Origin: Curtobacterium pusillum
GTDB lineage: Bacteria > Actinomycetota > Actinomycetes > Actinomycetales > Microbacteriaceae
Length of the DNA: 64,000 nt
Assembly (NCBI GenBank): GCA_002025645.1
Contig: CP018783.1
Span: forward strand, 3,534,001 to 3,598,000
Direction of reading: 5' to 3'
Position numbers and translations under genes: made by a program. Below the pieces are notes generated by a model that did not search any database, had not been told where the DNA came from, and saw only the letters and a program-made list of their open reading frames with translations. Each line of letters starts with the position of its first letter. Position 1 is the stretch's first letter. Of this stretch, positions 51,881 to 61,152 are shown one piece after another.

Positions 51881-53329
51881 ATGGACACCGACTCCGTCCT
51901 CCGCCTCGTCGCCGAGGTCCCCGACCACGACGGCTTCCCGCTCGTCGACGACCTGCACGCCCGGTTCGACGCGCTCGCCGCGGCCCACCCGGAGCAGGTC
52001 ACGGTCACCCGGATCGGCACGAGCCGGCTCGGCGAACCGCTCCACTCCTACCGGATCGGGTCCGGGTCGCACGCCGCCGTCATCGTCGGCGGCGTGCACC
52101 CGAACGAACCGATCGGCTCGTGGACGGCGCTGCACCTGGCGACCTGGGCGGCCGAGGGTGGATCGGCGGAGCTCGACGTCACCTGGCACATCGTCCCCAC
52201 GATCGACCCGGACGGCATGCGGCTCAACGAGGCCTGGTTCCACGACCCGCACGACCGGGTGTTCTACTCGCGGCACTTCCACCGTCCGGCCCCGGACAGC
52301 CAGGTGGAGTGGACGTTCCCGAACCAGTACAAGTCGGTGTACTTCGACCAGGTGCTGCCGGAGACGCTCGCGTTCATGCGGCTCATCGACGACACCGAGC
52401 CGGACCTGCTCGTCAGCCTGCACAACGGCGAGATGGGCGGCGTCTACTACTACCTGTCCGAGGACCTCCCCGACGTGATCGACACCCTGCACGCCGTGCC
52501 GGCGGCGCTCGGGCTGCCGCTCGACACCGGGGAGCCCGAGTCGCCGTACCTGCGGGAGCTCGCTCCGGCGGTGTTCGCGATGGACGGCATCGAGACGGCG
52601 TACGAGTACCTCGAGGGTCTCGGCGTCGACCCCGGCGAGCACATCCACGGGGCGTCGAGCGCGGCGTGGGCGATGCGGCACGGCGCGCTGTGCATGGTCG
52701 CCGAACTGCCGTACTGGAGCCACCCGGACGCCGACGACCAGACCCCGACGGCGGAGTCCTACGCGGACCTCCTCCGTCGGTGCGCGGACGAGCTCGGGGC
52801 CTCCGGCACGGAGCTGCAAGCGATCCTCGACGAGGCGTCGCCGATGCTCACCATCGAGACGCCGTTCCTCGAGGGCTCCCGGGCGTTCATCCCGATGCTC
52901 ACCGCCACCCCGGCGACCGACCACGCCCGCGCCGACCGGGAACCCGCCGACCGGATGGCCACCGTCGCCGAACGCTTCGGGTGCGAGGACCTCGTCCGCT
53001 GCTTCCGCCTGCGCTACGGCGGCATGCTGCTCCGCGCGCTCGAGGCGGAGACGACGGCCGGCACCGCGCCGGCACCGGTCCGGCGGCTGCGGGACCGCCT
53101 GGCGGAGCGGTACGCGACCTGGCAGGCGGACGCGGCCACGGGCGCCGAACCGATCCCGATCCGCAAACTGGTGGGGGTGCAGTTCGGCGCGATCCTCGCC
53201 TGCGCGAGCCACGTGGCGGCGCCGACCCGCGCCTCCAGGCTGGCCGTGTCCCTTCCTGGGCCCACGCCGCCGGTTCCGGACCGACGCGCCAGCGGCGGGC
53301 CGGCCGTGCCGGTGGGGAGAGGCGCGTGA
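51881..53329 (+). CDS. M14-family zinc carboxypeptidase-like protein
   Basis: A 482-residue protein with IVGGVHPNEPIGSW (zinc ligands His73 and Glu76) and LLVSLHNGEMGGVYYYLS (third ligand His181), plus HIVPTIDPDGMRLNEAW, the M14 succinylglutamate-desuccinylase/carboxypeptidase layout. There is no signal peptide, so it should act in the cytoplasm on imported peptides or conjugates. It starts 8 bases after the binding-protein gene. The last about 30 residues are Pro/Ala/Gly-rich and encoded by a dispersed repeat; the stop shares one base with the permease ATG. Confidence 0.87.
   Translation: MDTDSVLRLVAEVPDHDGFPLVDDLHARFDALAAAHPEQVTVTRIGTSRLGEPLHSYRIGSGSHAAVIVGGVHPNEPIGSWTALHLATWAAEGGSAELDVTWHIVPTIDPDGMRLNEAWFHDPHDRVFYSRHFHRPAPDSQVEWTFPNQYKSVYFDQVLPETLAFMRLIDDTEPDLLVSLHNGEMGGVYYYLSEDLPDVIDTLHAVPAALGLPLDTGEPESPYLRELAPAVFAMDGIETAYEYLEGLGVDPGEHIHGASSAAWAMRHGALCMVAELPYWSHPDADDQTPTAESYADLLRRCADELGASGTELQAILDEASPMLTIETPFLEGSRAFIPMLTATPATDHARADREPADRMATVAERFGCEDLVRCFRLRYGGMLLRALEAETTAGTAPAPVRRLRDRLAERYATWQADAATGAEPIPIRKLVGVQFGAILACASHVAAPTRASRLAVSLPGPTPPVPDRRASGGPAVPVGRGA
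53257..53308 (+). repeat. 52-base dispersed repeat, copy B
   Basis: Matches copy A (49434-49485) at 50 of 52 bases in inverted orientation. It encodes most of the C-terminal tail of the M14 peptidase and ends 20 bases before the permease start. GCCTCCAG lies at 53231-53238 just upstream. Confidence 0.9.
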
Positions 53330-54270
53330 TGCGTCCGGCGCTCGCCGTCGGCAGGCGGGTCGGCGGCCTGGTCGTCGTCTTCCTCGGCGTGACCTTCCTC
53401 ATCTACGCGATGACGTTCGCGCTGCCGGGCGACCCGATCAAGGCGCTCGGCGGGGACCGGCCGCTCAGCGACTCGGTCGTCCGGGCGCTGCGGGCCGAGT
53501 ACCACCTCGACCAGCCGCTCTGGCTGCAGTACGTGCAGTACGTCGGCGGGCTGTTCCGCGGCGACTTCGGCACGGACTTCAGCGGCCAGTCGGTCGGGGA
53601 GCAGATGGCCTCGCGCTGGCCGGTCACGATCACCCTGGCGCTCACCGCGTGGGCGCTCGAGATCGTGCTCGGCATCGGGCTCGGCATCGTCTCGGCGCTC
53701 CGCCGCGGGACGGTCCTCGACAAGACGGTGCTCGTCGGCACCATCGTCGTCGGGGCGATCCCGGTGTTCGTGCTCGGTGTGGCCCTGCAGCTCGTGTTCT
53801 CCGTGCGCCTGCACTGGTTCCCCGTGGCCGGCGTGACGGCGGGCTGGCCGGAGGCGTACGTGCTGCCGGCCTTCGTCATCGCGCTGTTCGGCCTGGCCGC
53901 GGTGTCCCGGCTGACCCGGACGTCGATGATCGAGACGCTCGACGCCGACTTCGTCCGGACCGCCCGGGCGAAGGGCCTGGCACCGGGGCGGATCGTCGGC
54001 GTGCACGTGATGCGGAACTCCCTCATCCCGACGGCGACGTACCTGGCGACGGACCTCGGCTACCTGATGGGCGGCACCGTGATCATCGAGGGCATCTTCA
54101 ACCTGCCCGGCGTCGGCAACCTGCTGTTCCAGGGGATCCGGTCGCACGAGGGCGCGGTCGTCGTCGGCATCTCCACCGCCCTCATCCTGGTGTTCCTCGT
54201 CACGAGCGTGCTCGTCGACCTGCTGCACGCCGCCCTCGACCCGCGCGTCCGGACGGGAGCCTCCGCATGA
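53329..54270 (+). CDS. Peptide ABC transporter permease, DppB/OppB type
   Basis: A 313-residue inner-membrane subunit with about six helices. LVVVFLGVTFLIYAMTFALP PGDP-type opening, RAEYHLDQPLWLQYVQYVGG, and the EAA loop FVRTARAKGLAPGRIVGVHV are diagnostic of DppB. GTVIIEGIFNLPGVGNLL follows. It forms the channel with the next gene. Its ATG overlaps the peptidase stop by one base and its stop overlaps dppC in ATGA. Confidence 0.93.
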   Translation: MRPALAVGRRVGGLVVVFLGVTFLIYAMTFALPGDPIKALGGDRPLSDSVVRALRAEYHLDQPLWLQYVQYVGGLFRGDFGTDFSGQSVGEQMASRWPVTITLALTAWALEIVLGIGLGIVSALRRGTVLDKTVLVGTIVVGAIPVFVLGVALQLVFSVRLHWFPVAGVTAGWPEAYVLPAFVIALFGLAAVSRLTRTSMIETLDADFVRTARAKGLAPGRIVGVHVMRNSLIPTATYLATDLGYLMGGTVIIEGIFNLPGVGNLLFQGIRSHEGAVVVGISTALILVFLVTSVLVDLLHAALDPRVRTGASA

Positions 54271-55157
54271 CCACCTCCGCCATCGGCGCCACCGTCGAGC
54301 CGTCCGTCGTCACGAAGCGCCGCCCGCTGCGCGCCGCGGTCCGGAAGCCGGGCTTCTGGCTGCCGGCCGGGGTGCTCGTCGTCGTGCTGCTCATCGCGGT
54401 GTTCCCGTCGTTCTTCGCGGGCTTCTTCGGCCACGGCGACCCCCGCGTCTGCCAGCTCGGCCGGAGCGGGGCGTCCCCGACCGCCGGGCACCCGTTCGGC
54501 TACGACCTGCAGGGCTGCGACGTGTACGCCAACGTGGTCTACGGCACCCGGTCGTCGATCGCCGTCGCACTGCTCACCACCGTGCTCGCGGGCGTCGTCG
54601 CCGTGGTCGTCGGGACCGTCGCGGGCATGGTCGGCGGCTGGGTCGACGCCGTGCTCGCCCGGCTCACCGACGTGTTCCTCGGCTTCCCGTTCCTGCTCGG
54701 CGCCGTCGTCGTGCTGAACAGCGTCGGGGAGCGCTCGGTGCTCACCGTGTCGCTCGTGCTCGCCCTGTTCGGGTGGCCGACGATGGCACGGCTCGTCCGC
54801 TCGAGCGTGCGGAGCCTCCGGAACGCCGAGTTCGTCCTGGCCGCCCGCACGATGGGGCTGTCCACGTGGCGGATCACCACGCGGTACGTCCTGCCGTCGT
54901 CGATCTCGCCGCTGCTCGTCCTCGCCACCATCACGGTCGGCGGGGTCATCGTGTCGGAGTCGTCGTTGACCTACCTCGGCATCGGGCTGGAGAGCCCGGC
55001 GATCTCCTGGGGGCTGCAGCTCTCCGCCGCCACGTCGCAGTTCCTCCGGGCGCCGCACATGCTCATCGCACCCGCGGTGTTCCTCGCCGTGACGGTGCTG
55101 TCCGTCATCGCACTCGGGGACACGCTCCGCGCGGCGCTCGACCCACGACGGCGCTGA
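54267..55157 (+). CDS. Peptide ABC transporter permease, DppC/OppC type
   Basis: A 296-residue membrane subunit. A basic N-terminus and first helix (FWLPAGVLVVVLLIAVFPSF) come first, then GHPFGYDLQGCDVYANVVYG (the usual HPLGTDxxGRD region, here altered), and the EAA loop EFVLAARTMGLSTWRITTRY. ESSLTYLGIGLESPAISWGL ends the family pattern. It pairs with the DppB-type subunit. Confidence 0.93.
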   Translation: MTTSAIGATVEPSVVTKRRPLRAAVRKPGFWLPAGVLVVVLLIAVFPSFFAGFFGHGDPRVCQLGRSGASPTAGHPFGYDLQGCDVYANVVYGTRSSIAVALLTTVLAGVVAVVVGTVAGMVGGWVDAVLARLTDVFLGFPFLLGAVVVLNSVGERSVLTVSLVLALFGWPTMARLVRSSVRSLRNAEFVLAARTMGLSTWRITTRYVLPSSISPLLVLATITVGGVIVSESSLTYLGIGLESPAISWGLQLSAATSQFLRAPHMLIAPAVFLAVTVLSVIALGDTLRAALDPRRR

Positions 55158-55196
55158 CGCGCCAGACTCGAACCACCGCCCCTCGAAAGGACCACC

Positions 55197-56606
55197 GTGA
55201 CCGACACCCTCGCCGCCTACCGGAAGACCCTGCCGTACATCCACGACTGGGTGTCGTACAAGGTCTGGCAACTCCGGGTCCCCGGCGTGCAGGTCGCGAT
55301 CGGGTACGGCGGCGAGGTCCTGTTCGACGAGGCCTGGGGCTACGCCGACGTCGAGGCCGGCCGCCGCCTCACCACGACGGACCTGTTCCGCATCGCGTCA
55401 CACTCGAAGACCTTCACCTCGACGGCCCTCCTGCAGCTCGCCGAGCGCGGGTCGCTCCGCCTGGACGACACCGTCGGCACCTACGTCCCGGCGCTCGTCG
55501 AGGGCGGGTCCCCGCTCGCCGACGCCACGATCCGGGAGCTCATGGAGATGGGCGCCGGCGTCATCCGGGACGGCCACGACGGGGACTACTGGTCCCTGCT
55601 CCGCCCGTTCCCGGACGAGCAGGAGCTCCTCGCGCTCGTCCTCGACCGCGGGCAGAAGGTCCCCACCGGGTCGTCGTTCAACTACTCGAACCTCGGCTAC
55701 TCGCTGCTCGGGCTCGTCATCGCCGCGGTCTCCGGGCAGTCGTACAACGACTTCGTCCGTGAGTCGATCACCGAACCGCTCGGCCTGCGGAACACCGGTC
55801 CGGACTGGGACCCGACGCGCGCCGACGACTTCGTGGTCGGGTACACCGGCTTCCACACCGCCAGGTCCCGGCAGCGGATCGACCACGTCGACACCCGCGC
55901 GATGGCCGCGGCGACGGGGTTCCACGGCACCGCGTCCGACCTCGTCCGGTACTTCTCGCAGCACGTCATCGGCCAGGGCACCCTGCTCGACGACCACTCG
56001 AAGCGGCTCGCCCAGCGCAAGGCGTGGAGCGCCACCGAGGACCCTGCGGCCCGCGGCTACGGCGCCGGGTTCATCGTCGACCGGATCGGCGGGCGCGAGG
56101 TCCGCGGTCACTCCGGCGGCTTCCCGGGGCACATCACGCAGTCGCTGTTCGACCCGGCGTCCGGGCTCGTCGTCTCGGTGCTGACGAGCGCGGCAGCCGG
56201 TCCCGCGACGCTCATCGCCACCGCGATCGTCACCATGCTCGACGCCGCGGCCGACACCGACGCCCCCGGGACCCCGGTGCCGGACGACGTCGACACCGAC
56301 ACGTTCACCGGCCGGTTCGCGAACCCCTGGGGCGTCAGCGACATCGCGCGCCTCGGCGACCGGCTCGTCGAGCTCGACCCCTCCGCCCCGGCGCCGCTCG
56401 AGACGCCGACCCGCCTCGAGGTGGTCGACGCGGACACCCTCCGGATGACCCACGGGAACCGGTTCGGCTCCATCGACGAGGACATCACCTACGAACGCGA
56501 CGCCGACGGCTCCGTCCGCCGGATCCGCGCCGGCGGCGGCATGACCGAGGAACCCTGGGCGATCCCGTCCGAGTCGCCCGAGGTGGCGGCGGGGCTGGCA
56601 CCGTGA
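55197..56606 (+). CDS. Serine hydrolase, beta-lactamase/D-aminopeptidase fold
   Basis: A 469-residue penicillin-binding-type hydrolase. The SxxK motif is Ser68-His-Ser-Lys71 in FRIASHSKTFTS, the YxN motif is in SSFNYSNLGYSLLG, and the third motif is GHSGGFPGH. No signal peptide is present, so it probably acts inside the cell, for example as an esterase or D-amino-acid peptidase on imported peptides. A C-terminal about 110-residue beta domain follows. The GTG start has GAAAGGACC just before it. Overlaps the regulator gene in GTGA. Confidence 0.88.
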   Translation: MTDTLAAYRKTLPYIHDWVSYKVWQLRVPGVQVAIGYGGEVLFDEAWGYADVEAGRRLTTTDLFRIASHSKTFTSTALLQLAERGSLRLDDTVGTYVPALVEGGSPLADATIRELMEMGAGVIRDGHDGDYWSLLRPFPDEQELLALVLDRGQKVPTGSSFNYSNLGYSLLGLVIAAVSGQSYNDFVRESITEPLGLRNTGPDWDPTRADDFVVGYTGFHTARSRQRIDHVDTRAMAAATGFHGTASDLVRYFSQHVIGQGTLLDDHSKRLAQRKAWSATEDPAARGYGAGFIVDRIGGREVRGHSGGFPGHITQSLFDPASGLVVSVLTSAAAGPATLIATAIVTMLDAAADTDAPGTPVPDDVDTDTFTGRFANPWGVSDIARLGDRLVELDPSAPAPLETPTRLEVVDADTLRMTHGNRFGSIDEDITYERDADGSVRRIRAGGGMTEEPWAIPSESPEVAAGLAP

Positions 56607-57190
56607 GCGCCGACGGCACGGGCGTCCGCGCCGCCGACGCGCGCACGGACGACGTGCGAGCCGACGACGTCGTCCTCGAACCCGAGCGCCAGGCGTTCGT
56701 CGAGGAGTTCGCCCTCATGCTCAACGACGGCGCCGGCATGCCCCTCACCGACGCCCGGGTGCTCGGCTACCTGATGATGACGCGCGCGCCGCACTCGTCC
56801 TCCGCCGACCTGCAGGCAGCGCTCGGCGCCAGCTCGGGTTCGGTCTCGATGGCCACCCGCCGGCTCGTCGACTCCGGGTTCGTGAAGCGGCACATCGTCC
56901 CCGGTGAGCGCAGCCACTACTTCCGCGCCGAGGCGGACGTCTGGGGTTCGTGGCTGGCGAGCGAGCGGAAGTACCTCGACCGGCAGCGCGACATCATCGG
57001 CCGCGGACTCACCGTCGTCGAGGCGGCCGGACGCACCGGCACGGGCGACGTCGACGCCGAGGTCCGCGAGCGACTGCTCAACGGCCGCGACTACATGCAG
57101 TGGCTGCAGGGCTACCACCGCAAGATGCTCGAGGAGTGGGAGGCCTTCAAGGCTGCCCGCGACGACACCGACCGATCGGAGACCCCATGA
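56603..57190 (+). CDS. MarR/GbsR-type transcriptional regulator
   Basis: A 195-residue winged-helix protein: LNDGAGMPLTDARVLGYLMM, SADLQAALGASSGSVSMATR, DSGFVKRHIVPGERSHYF match the GbsR-like branch of MarR, and the C-terminal helical part has MLEEWEAFKAARDDTDR. It lies inside the peptide operon, overlapping its neighbours on both sides, so it is likely a local autoregulator that senses an imported peptide or product (inference). The GTG 56603 start is set by the overlap. Confidence 0.85.
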   Translation: MSADGTGVRAADARTDDVRADDVVLEPERQAFVEEFALMLNDGAGMPLTDARVLGYLMMTRAPHSSSADLQAALGASSGSVSMATRRLVDSGFVKRHIVPGERSHYFRAEADVWGSWLASERKYLDRQRDIIGRGLTVVEAAGRTGTGDVDAEVRERLLNGRDYMQWLQGYHRKMLEEWEAFKAARDDTDRSETP

Positions 57191-58839
57191 GCGACGTCCT
57201 GACCGTCGAGCACCTCACCGTCACGTTCGACGTCGACGGGGACGAGGTCCGCGCGGTCGACGACGCCTCGTTCACGGTCGCGGCCGGCGAGGTCGTCGCG
57301 GTCGTCGGGGAGTCCGGCTCCGGCAAGAGCATGACGGCGATGACCGCGATGGGCATCGCCCCCGATGGTGCCCGCGCCTCCGGCAGCATCCGGCTCGGCG
57401 ACCTCGAGGTCCTCGGCGCCGACGAGCGCACCTTCCGAGCCGTCCGGGGCCGCCGCGTCTCGATGATCTTCCAGGACCCGTCCGCCGCCCTGAACCCCGT
57501 GTTCACCGTCGGGTTCCAGCTCGCCGAGGCCGTCCGCCGCGCCGACGCCGCCGCCGACCGGCCCACCGTGCGCGAGCGCTCGGTCGAGCTCCTGCGCGCC
57601 GTGGAGGTCCCCGAGCCCGAGCGCCGACTCGGCCAGTACCCGCACGAGCTCTCCGGCGGGCAGTGCCAGCGCGTGATGATCGCGATGGCGCTCGCCGCCG
57701 ACCCGGACCTCCTCATCGCCGACGAGCCGACGACAGCACTCGACGTCACCGTCCAGGCCGAGGTCCTCGACGTCCTCCGCGCGCTCCGCGAGCGCACCGG
57801 CACCGCGATCCTGCTCATCACGCACGACATGGGCGTCGTCGCCGACATCGCGGACCGCGTGGTCGTCATGCGCCGTGGTCGCGTCGTGGAGACCGGCACC
57901 GCCGGCGCGGTCTTCGCCGCCCCGGCAGCGGACTACACACGCGAACTGCTGGCTGCGGTCCCACGCATGGGGACGAGCGTCGGCCTGGAGGAGCGGGTCG
58001 GCTCCGCCCCGGAGGCACCGTCGGCCGTCCTCGACGTCCGGCACCTCGTGGTCGAGTACGGCGGAGCGCTCCGCGGCCGCTTCCGCGCGGTCGACGACGT
58101 GTCGTTCAGCGTCGGTCGCGGCGAGATCGTCGGCCTGGTGGGGGAGTCCGGCAGCGGCAAGACCACCATCGGCCGCGCCGCCATCGGCCTCGCGCCGATC
58201 ACGTCCGGTTCGATCGTCGTCGAGGGCACCGACGTGGCGGTCGCCCGGCGAGCAGCCCGTCGGGAGATGCGACGACACGTCGGCGTGGTCTTCCAGAACC
58301 CGCTGCGCTCCCTGAACCCGCGCTACACGGTCGGGCAGACCGTGGCCGAGCCGCTCCGCCAGATCCTCCGCCTGCCCGCGGCCGAGGTGGAGTCCCGCGT
58401 CGAGCGGCTCCTCGACGACGTCGGGCTCGACGGCGGCTTCCGGGAGCGGTACCCGCACGAACTCTCCGGCGGCCAGCGGCAGCGCGTCGCGATCGCCCGC
58501 GCCGTGGCACTCGACCCGGCGCTGCTCATCGCGGACGAACCGACGAGTGCGCTCGACGTCTCCGTGCAGGCCCGGGTGCTGGACGTGTTCCGGGAGCTCC
58601 AGGAGCGCCTGGGCTTCGCGTGTCTGTTCGTCACGCACGACCTCGCCGTGGTCGACACCCTGTGTGACCGGGTCGTCGTGCTGCACGGGGGACGCGTCGT
58701 CGAGGAGGGCACCTGCGACGCCATCCTCCGCGATCCCCAGGACCCCTACACGCGGCGGCTCATCCAGGCCGCACCGGTGCCGGACCCCGTGGAGCAGGCG
58801 GAGCGCCGCACCGCTCGCCTGGCGTCCCTGTCGTCCTGA
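57187..58839 (+). CDS. Peptide ABC transporter ATPase, fused DppD-DppF
   Basis: A 550-residue fusion of the two oligopeptide ATPases. The first half has VGESGSGKSMTAMTAMG (about residue 40), LSGGQCQRVMIAMAL and LLIADEPTTALDVT. The second has VGESGSGKTTIGRAAIG (about 319), FQNPLRSLNPRYTVGQTVAE, LSGGQRQRVAIARAV and LLIADEPTSALDVS, with the usual DppF ending DPYTRRLIQAAPVPDP. It powers the DppB/DppC pair and completes the operon. Confidence 0.93.
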   Translation: MSDVLTVEHLTVTFDVDGDEVRAVDDASFTVAAGEVVAVVGESGSGKSMTAMTAMGIAPDGARASGSIRLGDLEVLGADERTFRAVRGRRVSMIFQDPSAALNPVFTVGFQLAEAVRRADAAADRPTVRERSVELLRAVEVPEPERRLGQYPHELSGGQCQRVMIAMALAADPDLLIADEPTTALDVTVQAEVLDVLRALRERTGTAILLITHDMGVVADIADRVVVMRRGRVVETGTAGAVFAAPAADYTRELLAAVPRMGTSVGLEERVGSAPEAPSAVLDVRHLVVEYGGALRGRFRAVDDVSFSVGRGEIVGLVGESGSGKTTIGRAAIGLAPITSGSIVVEGTDVAVARRAARREMRRHVGVVFQNPLRSLNPRYTVGQTVAEPLRQILRLPAAEVESRVERLLDDVGLDGGFRERYPHELSGGQRQRVAIARAVALDPALLIADEPTSALDVSVQARVLDVFRELQERLGFACLFVTHDLAVVDTLCDRVVVLHGGRVVEEGTCDAILRDPQDPYTRRLIQAAPVPDPVEQAERRTARLASLSS

Positions 58840-58860
58840 CCCCGGCCCCGCAGTGGGCCA

Positions 58861-58919
58861 TCGAGTGAGCAGAAATCGTCGGGTTCGGGCGACCGACTCG
58901 ACGATTCCTGCGCACTCGA
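58861..58919. repeat. Imperfect 21-base inverted repeat at a convergent gene end
   Basis: TCGAGTGAGCAGAAATCGTC G (58861-58881) and its reverse complement with two changes (58899-58919) flank a 17-base loop. It fills the gap between the ATPase gene and the convergent membrane-protein gene; probable terminator for both. Confidence 0.75.
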
Positions 58920-58937
58920 CGATCGCCGGAGAACGGG

Positions 58938-59516
58938 TCAGCGGACCTCGGCGGAGTCCCAGAGGCGGCCGGCCCCCGCACCGAGCGTGCGCAGCAGGGG
59001 GACCGCGACGAGGACCGCTGCGGTGAGGTACGCGACCGCCTGGAGCAGGCCGGGGATCGCGTACACGACGACCAGGAACTCCTGCGACGTCGACAGCGGC
59101 GGGACGGTCTGGGTCAGCAGACCGACCACGAACCAGAGCGCCGCGGCGACGGTGACGATCCACCCGAGGATCCGCTGCGCGCTGTGGGCTGTCCGGACGG
59201 TGAGCAGCCCGAAGGCGACGAGCGCGGCCTGGGCGACGAAGTACAGCGCCGAGCCGACGGGCCCCGGGACTCCCCACGCGAGCGCGAACGCGAGCACGGA
59301 GACCGCGATCGCCAGAGCTCGGCGGTCGCGTGCCCGGAGGGCGGCGATCAGCACGACGACGCCCGCGAGACCGCCGATCACCGTGGCCGTGAGCAGTACC
59401 GACTGCGGCAGACCGAACGCGAACGGCAGACTGCCGACCAGCCCCCGCACGCCGAAGACCAGCGCCGCGACCGTGGCCGCAGCCGAGACCACCCGAACCC
59501 CCGTGATGTTCTGCAT
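58938..59516 (-). CDS. Hypothetical integral membrane protein, 192 residues
   Basis: Five or six hydrophobic helices (for example VVSAAATVAALVFGVRGLVG, LTATVIGGLAGVVVLIAALR, ILGWIVTVAAALWFVVGLLT, AVAYLTAAVLVAVPLL). No family motif is seen. TACCCT ends 7 bases before the ATG (leaderless pattern). It is divergent from the histidine kinase gene. Confidence 0.7.
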   Translation of the reverse strand: MQNITGVRVVSAAATVAALVFGVRGLVGSLPFAFGLPQSVLLTATVIGGLAGVVVLIAALRARDRRALAIAVSVLAFALAWGVPGPVGSALYFVAQAALVAFGLLTVRTAHSAQRILGWIVTVAAALWFVVGLLTQTVPPLSTSQEFLVVVYAIPGLLQAVAYLTAAVLVAVPLLRTLGAGAGRLWDSAEVR

Positions 59517-59613
59517 GCACAGCAGGGTACGCGGATGCGGGGGATAACCCCACCACGGGTTCGGGAGGGGGCAGGATGGGGGGGACGAGCCCGGAATCAC
59601 GAGGCTTGACGTC

Positions 59614-61113
59614 ATGACCGACACCGCCCGCCTCGACCAGGCCGAGACCGTCCCCCTGAACGACTCCGTGCCACCAGGAGCCACCGAACCGATGCCGACG
59701 CAGCCGAACCAGCAGGAGCGCACGCCGACCGTGCCGCCCCCGGCGTCGTGGAGCGCGACGCCTCCCGTCAGCGGCGGCGGCTCGGGGTCCGGTTCCGGCA
59801 TGACTGCGGGTGCGTTCTACCGTGAGGCCTGGAAGCGCCTGCCCCGCGACTTCGGGTACATGGCGCTGACGGCGGTGCTGCTCTGCACGCTGTACGCCGC
59901 ATTCCCCGCCGCGATCTTCGGAGGCGGGTTCCGCGACCTCTTCAACCCGTTCGTCCTCCTGATGTTCTTCATCGCGCTGTTCGTCGCGCGGTGGCTCGGG
60001 CAGTTCGAGCGGCTCCGCATCGGGTGGGCCGACAAGCGTCCGATCCGTCCGGTCGACTGGACGCCCCGCTGGCAGCAGAACTGGTGGACCCGGACGGGTT
60101 CGGCCGTCGCCAACCCGCACTACTGGCTGTACCTGCTGCACGCGGCGGTGGTCTACCCGCTCGTGGCCGTCGTCACGGTCGGATCCGGCGCGCTCCTGCT
60201 GATCGGTTTCGGCTGGCCGATCGTCGTCGGCGGGATCGCACTCGTCAACCGCCTCGGCGCGGGGTACCTCGACGGGCTCGACAGCACGTCCGTCGTCGCG
60301 ATCGGTCTGCTCGGACTCCTGTCGATGGCCGCCTCGGTCGCGCTCTTCCCGCTCTGGGCCCGAGGCTCCGTCATCGCGCACTACTGGGTGGACTTCGGCC
60401 TGCTCGGCGGCTTCCGTGCGGAGCAGCTCGAGCGGCGCGTCGCCGGGCTGCAGGCCTCCCGTGCCGGCGCCGTGACCGCCGAGGGGCAGGCCCTGCGCCA
60501 GATCGAGCGCGACCTGCACGACGGCCCGCAGCAGCGCCTCGTCCGGCTCCGCATGGACCTCTCCGCGGCGGAGCGTGCGTTCGACAAGGACCCGGTGAAG
60601 GCGAAGCAGCTCATCGGCGAGGCCTCGGAGCACGCCAAGGACGCCCTCGACGAACTCCGTGCCCTGTCCCGTGGGTTCGCGCCGCCGATCCTGCTCGACC
60701 GAGGGCTCGTCGCCGCCCTCGAGGCGCTCGTCGCCCGGACGCCGATCCCGGTGGGCCTCGACGTCCGCCTGCCCGAGGGGCTCGAGCTCGCAACGGAGAT
60801 CCAGCGCAACGTGTACTTCACGGTGAGCGAGCTCCTCACGAACACGACCAAGCACGCCGGCGCCTCGACCGCCGGGGTGTACCTCGGCCTCGTGGTGGAC
60901 GCCTCGGGCCTCTGGTACCTCACGCTCAGCGTCACGGACGACGGCCGCGGCGGCGCCCGCCCGCAGGAGGGTCACGGCATCGAGGGGCTGATGGGCCGGA
61001 TGCGCGCCCTCGACGGCGAACTCACGGTGTCCAGCCCCGAGGGCGGCCCGACCGAGGCCACCGCACGGATCCCGCTCGGTGCGCTGAACGGCGTGCCCAC
61101 GGCGCGCGCCTGA
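59614..61113 (+). CDS. Two-component sensor histidine kinase (HisKA_3 type)
   Basis: A 499-residue membrane kinase. A disordered N-terminus (about 1-65) leads into four or five membrane helices between about residues 85 and 265, with no large sensor domain. The dimerisation helix EGQALRQIERDLHDGPQQRL holds the phosphorylated His302. The ATPase domain has FTVSELLTNTTKHAGAS and VTDDGRGGARPQEGHGIEGL. It resembles LiaS/DesK-type sensors of membrane or envelope state. The partner regulator starts 39 bases later. Confidence 0.92.
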   Translation: MTDTARLDQAETVPLNDSVPPGATEPMPTQPNQQERTPTVPPPASWSATPPVSGGGSGSGSGMTAGAFYREAWKRLPRDFGYMALTAVLLCTLYAAFPAAIFGGGFRDLFNPFVLLMFFIALFVARWLGQFERLRIGWADKRPIRPVDWTPRWQQNWWTRTGSAVANPHYWLYLLHAAVVYPLVAVVTVGSGALLLIGFGWPIVVGGIALVNRLGAGYLDGLDSTSVVAIGLLGLLSMAASVALFPLWARGSVIAHYWVDFGLLGGFRAEQLERRVAGLQASRAGAVTAEGQALRQIERDLHDGPQQRLVRLRMDLSAAERAFDKDPVKAKQLIGEASEHAKDALDELRALSRGFAPPILLDRGLVAALEALVARTPIPVGLDVRLPEGLELATEIQRNVYFTVSELLTNTTKHAGASTAGVYLGLVVDASGLWYLTLSVTDDGRGGARPQEGHGIEGLMGRMRALDGELTVSSPEGGPTEATARIPLGALNGVPTARA

Positions 61114-61152
61114 CACCACGGGAGCGCCACCGCTCCCACTAGGCTGGTCGGC

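Noticed and set aside
49433..53329. A composite transposon between the two 52-base repeats
   Set aside because: No transposase or integrase lies between the copies, and the repeats are short, inverted and sit inside coding tails.
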